A DNA stretch of 64,000 nt from Gilvimarinus algae. GTDB lineage: Bacteria > Pseudomonadota > Gammaproteobacteria > Pseudomonadales > Cellvibrionaceae. A program made the translations under genes and the position numbers. Shown piece by piece: positions 26,004 through 35,246 of the stretch. The notes under the pieces are model-generated. The model saw only the letters and a list, made by a program, of their open reading frames with translations, was not told where the DNA came from and searched no databases. Every line of letters begins with the position of its first letter. Within the stretch, counting starts at the first letter, position 1. Location: positions 310,001-374,000 of the forward strand of contig NZ_JAULRT010000060.1 in NCBI RefSeq assembly GCF_030518215.1, written 5' to 3'.

Positions 26004-26432
26004 TCAGTTTGCCTTGACAATCGCGGAAGTGGCTGCGAGACACAGCACAACGATAGATGTCAGCACCCCGCGCAGTCGTTGGTAATCAGGCTCTTGCTGA
26101 AGCCACACGCGTTCGCAGCACCAGCAGGATATAAACGCCAAAGCAAGTCCCATTAATGCCAGTAGAGCCCAGCCGGTTACGGCGCAGTAGAGGGCGGCCC
26201 AGCCACTGAGCGCCAGGGCGTTACTGGCGATGAGCGGTCCGGCTCGGGAGTGAGTGTCGTGCTGCGCTTGGCCCCACAGGCTGCCGGCCATAAAGCTGAG
26301 GATAATGGCGCCGTAGCTGATCAGCAGCAACACGGCTGTGTGCTGAGAGTACGAAATCGCGCTGAGAAGTGTGAAAGATACGAAGGGTATCAGGCCGGCG
26401 AAGCCGAGCAAGTTGCGAAGTCGATGATGCAT
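26004..26432 (-). CDS. DUF3429-family membrane protein
   Basis: 142 aa, ATG with AAGGAGG 5 nt upstream. Four to five hydrophobic helices start with L-L-G-F-A-G-L-I-P-F, the usual opening of DUF3429 (TMEM69-like) proteins, followed by S-Y-G-A-I-I-L-S-F-M-A-G-S-L-W-G. The function of the family is unknown; it is an inner-membrane protein. No operon partner. Confidence 0.8.
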   Translation of the reverse strand: MHHRLRNLLGFAGLIPFVSFTLLSAISYSQHTAVLLLISYGAIILSFMAGSLWGQAQHDTHSRAGPLIASNALALSGWAALYCAVTGWALLALMGLALAFISCWCCERVWLQQEPDYQRLRGVLTSIVVLCLAATSAIVKAN

Positions 26433-26485
26433 AGTGCCTCCTTAAGTGATTTTACGCAGGAGGCCAGGGTCTGGATGTTTGGCTA

Positions 26486-26627
26486 GCAGAGTGTTGAAAA
26501 ACTACCTACGTTGCCGCTGCGGTGTTAAAAATGGCCTCAAAATGCTCATTTACTACGTGTAAACTCCGCTTTTTCAGTCATTTTTGCCTTGCATCGGCGG
26601 TCTCGCCTACGCTTTTCAACAGCCTGC
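26486..26627. repeat. Dispersed palindromic intergenic repeat (about 142 bp)
   Basis: The ends GCAGAGTGTTGAAAA (26486-26500) and TTTTCAACAGCCTGC (26613-26627) are inverted repeats with 13 of 15 matches. Inside are further inverted pairs, such as TTTAC-TACGT-GTAAA and AAAAATG/CATTTTT. I recall the same pattern as a common intergenic repeat of Pseudomonas and relatives, often at gene ends. No transposase. Confidence 0.7.
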
Positions 26628-26683
26628 CAGGTATTAAAGCCCACCCAAAGCGATTATTGTCAGGTGTTGCTAGGAGACATAAA

Positions 26684-26715
26684 GCCCCGTGGTATCAGTC
26701 TAGATGCCACGGGGC
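26684..26715 (-). terminator. Hairpin downstream of ppiC, probable terminator
   Basis: GCCCCGTGG (26684-26692) pairs with CCACGGGGC (26707-26715). Read on the minus strand it is followed by TTTAT, a short U-run, 44 bp after the ppiC stop. Confidence 0.6.
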
Positions 26716-26758
26716 AGATATATTTTGGCGTGTGGGATGTTTCTGATACTGGTGAGGA

Positions 26759-27040
26759 TCAGTCCTGACGCTCGGTCACTTCCAGCAGATGATAGCCAAA
26801 TTGGGTTTTGACTGGCCCCTGGACTTGGTTGACCGGTGCGCTGAACACGACTTTGTCGAATTCCGGCACCATCTGGCCCGGGCCGAAGGTCCCCAGGTCA
26901 CCGCCTCTGCGGCCGGAGGGGCATTGGGAGTGGTCCCGCGCCAGCTTGGCGAAATCTTCGCCCGCTTCGATTTTAGCTTTCAGCTCATTGCAGGTGTTTT
27001 CATTGTCTACCAGGATATGGCGTGCGGCAGCTTGAGGCAT
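26759..27040 (-). CDS. ppiC: Parvulin-type peptidyl-prolyl cis-trans isomerase
   Basis: 93 aa, a single parvulin domain with no signal peptide, like cytoplasmic E. coli PpiC (93 aa). It catalyses cis-trans isomerisation of Xaa-Pro bonds in protein folding. Family motifs are [26 protein letters not shown], and the C-terminal [10 protein letters not shown]. It is monocistronic, with a hairpin downstream. Confidence 0.94.
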   Translation of the reverse strand: MPQAAARHILVDNENTCNELKAKIEAGEDFAKLARDHSQCPSGRRGGDLGTFGPGQMVPEFDKVVFSAPVNQVQGPVKTQFGYHLLEVTERQD

Positions 27041-27149
27041 AATTGTGACTCTCTTTCAAAGGGTTGATGGGCAAGGCGCATACCATAAGGGGTATCGCGC
27101 CTTAGTGCTAGTGTCCTGTGCCAGGGGTGTGTATAGGTTCATGGCGCCG

Positions 27150-27365
27150 TCAGCTGCCCTCTATACGAAAGCCGATTTTCATACTGACTTGGTAATGGCC
27201 GACTTTACCGTCAACGATATGACCGCGGGTTTCGACCACCTCAAACCATTCAAGGTGGTTAACGCTTTTACTGCACTCGGCCAGGCCGTTTTCAATGGCT
27301 TCTTCAATGCTGTTGGGCGACGAGCCGACAATTTCGAGCTTTTTGTAGGTGTGGTGATTGGACAT
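27150..27365 (-). CDS. Dodecin-family flavin-binding protein
   Basis: 71 aa from the ATG at 27365, which has GGAGG 5 nt upstream; an ATG 21 bases earlier has no site. Dodecins form hollow dodecamers that store flavins. The sequence has the family pattern: Y-K-K-L-E-I-V-G-S-S, S-I-E-E-A-I-E-N-G-L, W-F-E-V-V-E-T-R-G (the Trp stacks on flavin) and the terminal V-G-H-Y-Q-V-S-M-K-I-G-F. Monocistronic. Confidence 0.9.
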   Translation of the reverse strand: MSNHHTYKKLEIVGSSPNSIEEAIENGLAECSKSVNHLEWFEVVETRGHIVDGKVGHYQVSMKIGFRIEGS

Positions 27366-27553
27366 CAGTACCTCCGAATCATACAAATGTGTGGTTTCAG
27401 TTAAACAGACGCTGGGTCGTAATAAAAGGTTCCTGAGGTTTTATAGCCTGCGCGGCCGGTTTTACTTTGGTACAAGGCTGTGGCAACGTCACCATTGTGA
27501 ACTCGACTTATGAAAAGAGGGGCGCTGCGTGTTAAGGCGCGAGAGATAGGGCC

Positions 27554-28978
27554 ATGAAAGATCTGATTCATCAGTTTGGTCGCTTGCGCCTGTTGGCGCT
27601 GGTGTTGGCCTTTTTGCCTTTTGCTGCTCTTCCGTTGGCCGGGGTGGTTTGGCTTTGGCAGAGCGGTCATTTGCTGGAATGGCTGCTGCTCTTGGTAGCC
27701 TGCGCCGCTGTGGCCATGCTGTTGCAATGGTGGTTGGCGTTTAACGACAAACGCCGGGCTTTTGAATCGCGCACCCGGGCCGATGGTAACTGGTCGTCTA
27801 CCGCCGAAGGCGCCTGGGCGCAGGTTGAGGCGCTGGCGGATACTGCTGACCCCATTGAGTACCCGTTGAGTGACAGTTCTGCGCTATTGTCCCTGGCGCA
27901 GCAGACGCTGGAGCGAGTCGCCGGGCACTTCCACCCGAAAAAGGAGCAGCCGCTGCTGGCGTTGACGCTGCCCCATACGCTGTTGATTATCGAGCGCGCC
28001 AGCCGCGAATTGCGCAAAGAAATTGTGCACACCCTGCCGTTCAGCCACAGGCTCAGTTTGGGCAACTTGGTGCAGGCGCGGCGCCTGCAGCAGACGGCCA
28101 TGCGCTACCACAAGGCTTACCGCGTTGGTCGAGCGGTGTTGAGCCCGGCCACGGCGCTCTACAAAGAGTTTAGTCGCGCGGTCAGTGGCCATATTTTGGA
28201 CTATGGCAGTGATCGGTTGCAGCGCTGGCTGCTGCAGGAATATGTGCGCAAGGTTGGCTTTTACGCCATTGAATTGTACAGCGGCAATTTGCTCTTGAGC
28301 GGTGAGCTGGTGGGCGCGGAGGGGCGCCCCTTGCAAGTGCTGGTGGTCGGCCCCGCGCAAAGCGGCAAGACCAGCCTGATTGAAGCGCTCGCCGGCGGCG
28401 AAGCTCACGCCGATCCCGAGCTCAGCGATAGCGGGATCGCTGTCCACCGAATCAGCTCCGCCGAATGGGGCGAGCTTGAACTGTGGGATACCCCCGCCTG
28501 GAAAAACTTACCCAGGCGCCATGCGCGGCGAGCGGTGGCTGAGGCCGATACCATTATTTGGGTGAGCGACGTCGAGCAAATGGACGCCGATTACAACGCC
28601 GAACAACTCGGCCGGCTAAGGCGATGGGTGGGTGAGCGCGCTGGCCAACCCGAGCCGCCGCTGCTGGTCGCTTTGACGCACTGTGAGCAAGAAGACGCCT
28701 TGCCGTTTATTCACGATCTGGCCGAGACCTTGTCGGTGGCGCCGGAGAATATGGTGGCGCTTTCGCTTGCCGAGCCCTTGGCCAGCAAAGCCCGCCAGCG
28801 GTTGTCGGCTGCGTTTGCCTTGCACCACGCCCAGGCAGTGCGCAGCCACTATTGGCGTTACCTGAACCGCCAGCGTCGCGCGGAAAACCGTGAAATCGCC
28901 GCGCGTCAGCTGCGCAATGTGGCAGGCAGTGCCTGGCGTACCGCACGTGGGGTTTTTCGCCGCGGTAAAAAGCCATGA
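27554..28978 (+). CDS. Membrane-anchored P-loop GTPase
   Basis: 474 aa. Two hydrophobic helices (about residues 12-33 and 38-60) anchor the N-terminus. A helical middle part precedes a GTPase domain with G1 G-P-A-Q-S-G-K-T-S (about residues 263-271), a G3-like W-D-T-P-A (about 314-318) and a weak G4-like T-H-C-E-Q-E-D in place of NKxD. The C-terminus is very basic. It looks like an Era/dynamin-distant TRAFAC GTPase of unknown role. No operon partner. Confidence 0.75.
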   Translation: MKDLIHQFGRLRLLALVLAFLPFAALPLAGVVWLWQSGHLLEWLLLLVACAAVAMLLQWWLAFNDKRRAFESRTRADGNWSSTAEGAWAQVEALADTADPIEYPLSDSSALLSLAQQTLERVAGHFHPKKEQPLLALTLPHTLLIIERASRELRKEIVHTLPFSHRLSLGNLVQARRLQQTAMRYHKAYRVGRAVLSPATALYKEFSRAVSGHILDYGSDRLQRWLLQEYVRKVGFYAIELYSGNLLLSGELVGAEGRPLQVLVVGPAQSGKTSLIEALAGGEAHADPELSDSGIAVHRISSAEWGELELWDTPAWKNLPRRHARRAVAEADTIIWVSDVEQMDADYNAEQLGRLRRWVGERAGQPEPPLLVALTHCEQEDALPFIHDLAETLSVAPENMVALSLAEPLASKARQRLSAAFALHHAQAVRSHYWRYLNRQRRAENREIAARQLRNVAGSAWRTARGVFRRGKKP

Positions 28979-29081
28979 GGAGATGCGTGAAGGGGGAAGC
29001 GAGAGGTTGCGCTATGCAATCCATCCATCCTCTAACCGCGAAAACTCGATACCGCTTTTAATGGGTGCCAACACGCCAGGG

Positions 29082-29549
29082 CTATTCTTTGGCGTCACCC
29101 CAGGCGCGGTTCATGACCAGATAGCTGAACGAGGCGGACCAAGTAATCATCATAAACCCCACCAGTGCTTCGGTGCCGGCTAAAAAGCGCACATCCCCCA
29201 CCGCGATCAAATCGCCCCAGCCCACGGTGGTGTAGTTGGCCGCGGAAAAATACACGCAGTCGAGCATATTCAGCTCGTCATAGCCTGTGATCGTGCCGTA
29301 GCCTTCTGTTCTTACCAAGAGCCACAGTGCCATGCCGAACAGCCAGATCTCCACGACATGAGCGACCAGCAGGACAAACATGGTCATCAGCACCAGCGGG
29401 CGGGTGTGATGCCGGTGCCCGTAGTGTTTATGGCGCTCGCAGTGCCAGCGATTGAGCCACTGAATCGCCTCGTAGTGGAAAACCACCACCAGTGCCACCA
29501 CCACGGTTGTGACGATACCGACCACCCAGGATGATTGGTTTGCTAGCAT
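29082..29549 (-). CDS. Small potassium-channel-like protein
   Basis: 155 aa with three to four hydrophobic segments and a pore loop, S-A-A-N-Y-T-T-V-G-W-G-D-L, a variant of the TVGYGD selectivity filter (Trp for Tyr). This is the Ion_trans_2 type. A His-rich cytoplasmic stretch (H-C-E-R-H-K-H-Y-G-H-R-H-H, about residues 36-48) lies between the first two helices. Ion selectivity is inferred from the filter. Confidence 0.85.
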   Translation of the reverse strand: MLANQSSWVVGIVTTVVVALVVVFHYEAIQWLNRWHCERHKHYGHRHHTRPLVLMTMFVLLVAHVVEIWLFGMALWLLVRTEGYGTITGYDELNMLDCVYFSAANYTTVGWGDLIAVGDVRFLAGTEALVGFMMITWSASFSYLVMNRAWGDAKE

Positions 29550-29838
29550 GGATATCTTGCCGCCTGTTCACTCTTTTGGTTTATTCTACGGCCTGTAGAC
29601 GGATGTGCCCAGGCCGGAAAGTCATTCGCGCGCCTGGCGAAATTTGATCATCCGATTAGCTTGGCCATTAAGATGCTCCTCCTGAGCCTCTTAATCGGCG
29701 CCCTGTAGAATCGGCGGAATTAGTGAAATCCCTTGATTTTATCGGACTCGCGCTCGCCTTCGACGCATCCTGCGCCGCTATTCACCCGACAATCACAATT
29801 GCCTTGTTAATAGCGTGTCGTGCATGCGATTTAAACGT
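29550..29838. other. Intergenic region with an unexplained hairpin
   Basis: 289 bp upstream of the ion channel gene and downstream of tas. ATTAAGA-T-GCTC-CTCCT-GAGC-C-TCTTAAT (29667-29695) can form an 11-bp stem with one mismatch. No T-run follows on either strand, so it does not look like a terminator. Confidence 0.45.
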
Positions 29839-30891
29839 TTAGAACGGCACAGGATACCGGCGGTGCACTTCGGCGATATCGGCCAGCACCGTATCGCTGA
29901 GCGACAATTCAAAGGCGGCGATATTTTCTTTTAGCTGGTCCATGTGAGTCGCACCGATGATGGTGGAGGTGACGCCGTCTACCTGATCGCACCAGGCCAG
30001 GGCCATTTGCGCGGGGCTGAGGCCGTGCTTTTGCGCCACTTGCAGATAGTCAGCGACGGCGGCGTTGGTGTGTTCGGTGTCGCGGAACAGGCCGTTGCGT
30101 TGGATTAGGTTCCAGCGCGCGCCGGGCGGTCGCGCGCCGTTTAGGTACTTGCCGGTGAGGGCACCGGTGGCCAGTGGTGACCAGGGCAGGTAAGCGACCC
30201 GTTGGTGAACACAGTTTTCAATTAAAAACGGCCAATCGCGGGTTTGCAGCAAATTGAATTCGTTTTGGATGGACGTGACGCGGGTGAGGTTATGCTTTTC
30301 ACTCAGGCGAATGTATTCATTCACGCCCCAGGGCGTGTCGTTGGATAAGCCAAAATGCAAAATTTTGCCGGCTTTCACGCACTCGTCCAGCGCCTGCAGA
30401 ATTTCAAGCATTTGCGTGGAATGCTCTGCGGTGTTGACGTCGCTAAAGCGGATGCGGCCGGGCGCGTGTTTGCCAAAGTGCGGCGAGGTGCGGTTGGGCC
30501 AGTGTAATTGGTAGAGGTCGATGTAGTCGGTTTGCAGGCGCGCGAGGGAGTCGTCAATCGCCTGAATCACGGTTTCGCCAGTAATGTCGCCGCCACCGCG
30601 AATGTGCTTGAGGCCGTTGCCGGCGATTTTACTGGCGAGAATAAACTCGTCGCGCCGCGAGGAATTCGCCGCGAGCCAGTGGCCAATAATGGTCTCGGTG
30701 GTGCCGTAGGTGTCGGCCGTGGGCGGTACAGCGTACATTTCGGCGGTGTCGATAAAGTTAATGCCGTGCGCCAGGGCGTACTCAATTTGTTGGTTGGCTT
30801 CCTGCTGATCGTTTTGCCGGCCCCAGGTCATAGTGCCCAGGCATACCCGCGAGACTTTCAGTCCTGAATGGCCGAGTGTGCTGTAGCGCAT
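29839..30891 (-). CDS. tas: Aldo/keto reductase, Tas family
   Basis: 350 aa from the ATG at 30891 with AAGGAG 7 nt upstream; the frame runs further upstream but without a site. NADPH-dependent reductase of the AKR superfamily. It begins M-R-Y-S-T-L-G-H-S-G-L-K-V-S and has D-T-A-E-M-Y, where Asp and Tyr are catalytic, K in L-A-S-K-I-A-G, and Q-L-H-W-P. The insertion with H-F-G-K is typical of E. coli Tas (346 aa). Physiological substrate unknown. Confidence 0.9.
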   Translation of the reverse strand: MRYSTLGHSGLKVSRVCLGTMTWGRQNDQQEANQQIEYALAHGINFIDTAEMYAVPPTADTYGTTETIIGHWLAANSSRRDEFILASKIAGNGLKHIRGGGDITGETVIQAIDDSLARLQTDYIDLYQLHWPNRTSPHFGKHAPGRIRFSDVNTAEHSTQMLEILQALDECVKAGKILHFGLSNDTPWGVNEYIRLSEKHNLTRVTSIQNEFNLLQTRDWPFLIENCVHQRVAYLPWSPLATGALTGKYLNGARPPGARWNLIQRNGLFRDTEHTNAAVADYLQVAQKHGLSPAQMALAWCDQVDGVTSTIIGATHMDQLKENIAAFELSLSDTVLADIAEVHRRYPVPF

Positions 30892-31114
30892 GGTGTTGCT
30901 CCTTGAGTGACGAGTTTGGCAGCGCCACAGTATGGCGGCGGCGCTGGCCGGGGGCCAAGGTTCCTTACGTTTTTTGACATGTAAGGCCGACGCTGTGCAA
31001 ATAATCCTGCTGGCGAATGCCCGCGCATTTTTGCGTGCGCTCGCGCTCTTGAGCGGCGCTCGCAAAAGTTATGCAAAAGTTGTCGCTCAAAGCCAAATTT
31101 ACGACTAAAATTGT

Positions 31115-31900
31115 ATGACAATATGCCGCCCTGAGCGGCGCCAGTTGCAACCGCCGGGAAGTTCCTCGTTGTCCGATATTACCCTGATCCAGATTTTGCT
31201 CGCCAACCTCGCGCTCATTGCCGGCTCCTGCCTGCAAGGGGTGGCGGGGTATGGCATCGGGACTCTGTCGGCGCCTCTGATGTTTCTGATCAGCCCGGCG
31301 TTTTTGCCGGGAGTGATGATCATTAACGCGGTGATTCTGAATATCCTGATGCTGATCCGTAATCACCAGAGCCTCAGTTTTCGGCCAGTGCGCTACGCCA
31401 TTGGCGGCAATGTGGTGGGCACGGCGCTGGCGGCGATTACCCTGACCATTCTGACGGCCCAGGGTTTTGAATTAGTGTTTGGCGTGCTGATCTTGCTGGC
31501 GGTGGGGCTGAGTGTTTTGGGCCTAAAGCCGGGCCTGTCGGCGCGCAACAGTATGCTGGCCGGTGGCGCCTCGGGCTATATGGGCACCATTACCGCCGTG
31601 GGTGGGCCGCCCATTGCCCTGATTTACCAAAACGAGCCGGGCGAGCTGGTGCGTGCCAACCTCTCGGCGTTTTTTCTGTTTGCCAGCCTGGCCAGCGTTG
31701 TCGCCCTGGCCCCGGCCGGGTACATCGGCATGACGGAAATGACCCTTGTGTTTGCCACCTGCCCGGGTGTGTTTATCGGTTTCTGGCTGTCCGGTCATTT
31801 AGTGACGCGGCTGCCGTTTAACGCATTGCGCCCGGTGATTCTCTCTATTGCTGCCATGGCCGGTGTGGCCGCCGTCGTGCGCGGGGTTTTGGCGTACTGA
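31115..31900 (+). CDS. TauE/SafE-family membrane transporter
   Basis: 261 aa if started at the ATG at 31115. A TTG at 31169 with GGGAAG 8 nt upstream gives a protein that begins right at the first helix and may be the true start. Seven to eight hydrophobic helices; the two-fold G-x-(G/A)-x-P motif of the family appears as G-Y-G-I-G-T-L-S-A-P and T-A-V-G-G-P-P. These proteins export sulfite, sulfoacetate or other small anions. Substrate unknown. Divergent from tas. Confidence 0.85.
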   Translation: MTICRPERRQLQPPGSSSLSDITLIQILLANLALIAGSCLQGVAGYGIGTLSAPLMFLISPAFLPGVMIINAVILNILMLIRNHQSLSFRPVRYAIGGNVVGTALAAITLTILTAQGFELVFGVLILLAVGLSVLGLKPGLSARNSMLAGGASGYMGTITAVGGPPIALIYQNEPGELVRANLSAFFLFASLASVVALAPAGYIGMTEMTLVFATCPGVFIGFWLSGHLVTRLPFNALRPVILSIAAMAGVAAVVRGVLAY

Positions 31901-31948
31901 GCGGTTGGGTTTGGCTGATGTTCAATACAAGGGCTATTAGGCCGTAAG

Positions 31949-31968
31949 CCTCTAGGGCAGAGGTTTTA
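31949..31968 (+). terminator. Short terminator between convergent genes
   Basis: CCTCT-AGGGC-AGAGG followed by TTTTAAT, 49 bp after the transporter stop and just before the convergent DUF2288 gene end. The stem is only 5 bp. Confidence 0.4.
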
Positions 31969-31971
31969 ATC

Positions 31972-32280
31972 TCAGGCCTCAGACTCGCTTTTTTCCTGCA
32001 CCAACACCCAGGGTTTGATCACCACGGCCCAGAGAATGGCGTCTTGCTCAAACCAGGCTTGCGCCGCTTCATCGCTCACGGGTTCTACCTGCCCGGCTTC
32101 CATCCACTGTTGAATTTGCGCGGCGTTGTCACGAGCCATTTCGCTCGCCACTTGCGTCAGGTCCAGCTCGGGGGCGACAAATATGGCGTTGCCTGCGGCA
32201 AAAAAGCGCTGCAGCTCGCGCCAGGCGATGGTGGCGGTTTCCAGGTTGACCTTGGCTTTTAGCAAGTCGTCTTCAATCAT
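31972..32280 (-). CDS. DUF2288-family protein
   Basis: 102 aa. The family pattern is clear: K-V-N-L-E-T-A-T-I-A-W-R-E-L-Q-R-F-F-A-A-G, L-D-L-T-Q-V-A, and L-W-A-V-V-I-K-P-W-V-L-V-Q. Soluble, function unknown. Its start overlaps the end of mvaB by 4 bp, so it is the last gene of the mpl-ubiX-mvaB operon. Confidence 0.85.
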   Translation of the reverse strand: MIEDDLLKAKVNLETATIAWRELQRFFAAGNAIFVAPELDLTQVASEMARDNAAQIQQWMEAGQVEPVSDEAAQAWFEQDAILWAVVIKPWVLVQEKSESEA

Positions 32281-33176
32281 GGTTTGCTCAGCAGTGCCTT
32301 TGCCGCGCGGCTGTTATTGGATTTGTTCAATCGCTCGCAAATACGCGCACCGGCGTGCATAACCTTGTGAAGGTCGGCGCCGTGCTCTATGCCGAGCCCG
32401 TTTAATAGGTATAGCACGTCTTCGGTGGCAACGTTGCCGCTAGCGCCTTTGGCGTAGGGGCAACCCCCCAGTCCCGCCACTGAACTGTCGACAACCGCTA
32501 TGCCCATCTGCAGCGCGCGGTAAATATTGGTGAGCCCCTGGCCGTAGGTGTCGTGCATATGGACGGCGAGTTTGTCGGCGTGGATGTGTGGGAGTAAATG
32601 CTCAAGCAGTCTTTCGGTGTGAGCGGCGGTGCCCACGCCGATAGTGTCACCCAGAGAGATCTCGTAGCAGCCCATGGCCAGCAGCTCTTGGGCAATATCC
32701 AAACACAATGTGGGCTCTACCTCGCCGCTGTAAGGACAGCCAAGCACGCAAGAGATGTAACCGCGCAGGGGAATGGCGTGTTCGCGTGCGGCGCGGGCCA
32801 CCTCGGCAAAGCGATCCAGGCTTTCGGCGATGGAGCAGTTGAGGTTTTTCTCGCTAAAGGCCTCGGAGGCGGCGGCGAATATTGCGACTTCATCGGCGCC
32901 CGCGGCCTGTGCCCGCTCAAAGCCCTTTCGGTTTGGCGTTAGCGCGCTGTAGCGCACGCCCAGCGTGCGCTCTATGCCGGCAAACACCGCTTCGCTGTCG
33001 GCCATTTGCGGCACCCATTTGGGGTTTACAAAGGCGCCGGCCTCAATGCGCGTCAGGCCGGCATCGGCCAGGGCATGGATAAGCGCGAGTTTATCGGCCA
33101 GGGCGATGGTGCCCGGCTCGTTTTGCAGGCCGTCGCGCGGGCCCACCTCGACGATATCAACGCGCGCCGGCAGCAC
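32277..33176 (-). CDS. mvaB: Hydroxymethylglutaryl-CoA lyase
   Basis: 299 aa. Splits HMG-CoA into acetyl-CoA and acetoacetate at the end of leucine degradation. It has the TIM-barrel start E-V-G-P-R-D-G-L-Q-N-E, the metal-binding H-M-H-D-T-Y-G-Q-G, and the signature G-L-G-G-C-P-Y-A-K-G-A-S-G-N-V-A-T-E-D with its active-site Cys. The other leucine-pathway genes are not in the window. The start is 2 bp from the ubiX stop. Confidence 0.95.
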   Translation of the reverse strand: MLPARVDIVEVGPRDGLQNEPGTIALADKLALIHALADAGLTRIEAGAFVNPKWVPQMADSEAVFAGIERTLGVRYSALTPNRKGFERAQAAGADEVAIFAAASEAFSEKNLNCSIAESLDRFAEVARAAREHAIPLRGYISCVLGCPYSGEVEPTLCLDIAQELLAMGCYEISLGDTIGVGTAAHTERLLEHLLPHIHADKLAVHMHDTYGQGLTNIYRALQMGIAVVDSSVAGLGGCPYAKGASGNVATEDVLYLLNGLGIEHGADLHKVMHAGARICERLNKSNNSRAAKALLSKP

Positions 33177-33178
33177 GG

Positions 33179-33799
33179 TTATTCTTCGCCCCAGCGTGGC
33201 ATCAAGTCTTGCTCCAGGCCGAGCTGATCGAGAATGCGGGCAACGACAAAATCCACCAGCTCTTCAATACGGCTCGGTTGCATGTAAAAGCCTGGGCTGG
33301 CGGGCAACACCAGGGCGCCCAGTTGGCTGAGCTTGAGCATGTTTTCAAGGTGGATGGCCGAGTAGGGCGTTTCGCGCGGCACCACGATCAGTTGGCGGCG
33401 CTCTTTTAACGCGACATCCGCGGCGCGCTCGATCAGGTTGTTGCTGGCGCCTGTGGCGATGGACGAGAGGGTGCCACCACTGGCGGGGCAGATCACCATG
33501 GATGACGGCGAACTGGAGCCCGAGGCCACGGGTGAGAACCAGTCGTCGCGGCCAAACAGGGTGAGTTGTTCGTCGGCGGCGCCGTAGCGCTGGCTTAAAA
33601 ATAATTGCTGCTCTTCGAGCTGCGTGGGCAGTTCCAGATCGGTTTCGGTGCGGATAACCACCTCGGCGGCCGATGACAGCAGCAGGTAGACATTGCAGTC
33701 GGCCGCCAGCAAACACTGCAGCAGGCGCAGGCCGTACTGGGCGCCCGAGGCGCCGGTCATGGCGAGGGTAATGGTGCGTGTGTCGCTGGGTGTGCTCAT
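33179..33799 (-). CDS. ubiX: Flavin prenyltransferase UbiX
   Basis: 206 aa. Makes prenylated FMN, the cofactor of the UbiD decarboxylase in ubiquinone synthesis. Family sequence: T-G-A-S-G-A-Q-Y-G near the N-terminus, [27 protein letters not shown], and R-E-T-P-Y. It follows mpl by 10 bp, as in Pseudomonas. Confidence 0.96.
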   Translation of the reverse strand: MSTPSDTRTITLAMTGASGAQYGLRLLQCLLAADCNVYLLLSSAAEVVIRTETDLELPTQLEEQQLFLSQRYGAADEQLTLFGRDDWFSPVASGSSSPSSMVICPASGGTLSSIATGASNNLIERAADVALKERRQLIVVPRETPYSAIHLENMLKLSQLGALVLPASPGFYMQPSRIEELVDFVVARILDQLGLEQDLMPRWGEE

Positions 33800-33809
33800 G
33801 CCGCCTCCG

Positions 33810-35171
33810 TTACAGGGCGTGCTTGGTCAGCTGCTGCACCAGTTTTTGATGCAGGCCGCCAAAGCCGCCGTTGCTCATAATCACAATATGGCTGTCCGCT
33901 TCGCACAGTGCCAGGGCGTCGTGCATCAGGCTGTCCAGCTCGCGGTAGAGTTTGGCCGGTACCGGCGAGCGGTTGACCACATCGGCCAAGTCCCAGTTGG
34001 CCTCCGGCGGCTGATACCAGAGCACATCATCGGCCTCGGCGCAGGCCGGGGCCAGGGCGTCTTTGTGGGTGCCCATGCGCATGGTGTTCGAGCGCGGCTC
34101 GATGATGGCGATGATCTTGCCCTCGCCCACGGCCGCGCGCAGGCCGGCCAGCGTGGTACGAATGGCGGTGGGGTGGTGGGCAAAGTCGTCGTAGACTTTT
34201 ACCGAGTGGACATCGGCTATGCATTCCATGCGTCGTTTGACCCCTTTGAATTGGGCCAGCGCCCGTGCGCTGATCTCGGGGGTGACGCCCACATGGCGCG
34301 CCGCCAGGATCGCGGCTAAAGCGTTGTTGACGTTGTGCTCGCCGGTCAGTTGCCACTGTACCTCGGCCACGGTGGCATCACCGTTGAGCACTTGAAAGTG
34401 GCTGCCGTCGGCGGCGAGCTTGTGGCTTTGCCACTGGCCGGTCTCGCCGAAGGTTTCGCGCTCGCTCCAGCAACCTTTGGCCAGGGTATCGTCAATGGCT
34501 GGAACGGCGGCGGGGGAAATAATGCGCCCGCTGCCGGGCACGGTGCGCACCAGGTGGTGAAACTGCTTTTGAATGTCCGCGAGTGAGTCAAAGATGTCAG
34601 CGTGGTCAAATTCCAGGTTATTGATGATCAAGGTGCGCGGTTGATAGTGAACAAACTTGGAGCGCTTATCGAAAAAGGCGCTGTCGTATTCATCGGCCTC
34701 AATCACAAAAAACGGTGTATCGCCCAGGCGGGCGGAAACGGGAAAGTTCTGGGTCACGCCGCCGATTAAAAACCCCGGGCTCATGCCTGCGTATTCTAAA
34801 ATCCAGGCGAGCAAACTGGCGGTAGTGGTTTTGCCGTGGGTACCGGAGACCGCCAGTACCCATTTGCCCGGCAGCACCTGTTGGCGCAGCCATTCGGGGC
34901 CGGACGTGTAGGCCAGGCCCTTTTCCAGTACTGCTTCTACCGCCGGGTTGCCGCGGCTCAGGGCGTTGCCGATAATCACCAGATCGGGTGCGGGCTCCAG
35001 CTGCGCCGGATCATAACCGCTGATCAGCTCGATACCGACTTGCTCGAGCTGCGTGCTCATGGGGGGGTAGACGTTTTGATCCGAGCCGGTTACCCGGTGC
35101 CCCAGCTCCTTGGCCAGGCAGGCAAGGCTGCCCATAAAAGTACCGCAGATGCCGAGAATATGGATATGCAT
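33810..35171 (-). CDS. mpl: Murein tripeptide ligase
   Basis: 453 aa. Joins recycled L-Ala-gamma-D-Glu-meso-DAP to UDP-MurNAc in peptidoglycan recycling. Mur-ligase P-loop G-T-H-G-K-T-T-T (about residues 110-117), the central [13 protein letters not shown] and H-H-P-T-A-I mark it as Mpl rather than MurC. It is the first gene of the four-gene operon; a terminator-like hairpin lies just before its start. Confidence 0.96.
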   Translation of the reverse strand: MHIHILGICGTFMGSLACLAKELGHRVTGSDQNVYPPMSTQLEQVGIELISGYDPAQLEPAPDLVIIGNALSRGNPAVEAVLEKGLAYTSGPEWLRQQVLPGKWVLAVSGTHGKTTTASLLAWILEYAGMSPGFLIGGVTQNFPVSARLGDTPFFVIEADEYDSAFFDKRSKFVHYQPRTLIINNLEFDHADIFDSLADIQKQFHHLVRTVPGSGRIISPAAVPAIDDTLAKGCWSERETFGETGQWQSHKLAADGSHFQVLNGDATVAEVQWQLTGEHNVNNALAAILAARHVGVTPEISARALAQFKGVKRRMECIADVHSVKVYDDFAHHPTAIRTTLAGLRAAVGEGKIIAIIEPRSNTMRMGTHKDALAPACAEADDVLWYQPPEANWDLADVVNRSPVPAKLYRELDSLMHDALALCEADSHIVIMSNGGFGGLHQKLVQQLTKHAL

Positions 35172-35175
35172 GCTG

Positions 35176-35206
35176 AAAAAACCCGCCCACTTGGATGTGG
35201 GGCGAG
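35176..35206 (-). terminator. Terminator between olsF and mpl
   Basis: On the minus strand, a stem built on CCCAC/GTGGG, extended past a bulge by GC pairs, is followed by GTTTTTTC, in the 75-bp gap between olsF and mpl. The stem is imperfect. Confidence 0.5.
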
Positions 35207-35246
35207 CTTAGCATAATGCGGCAATAGGAGGGTACGGCTGGCGCCG

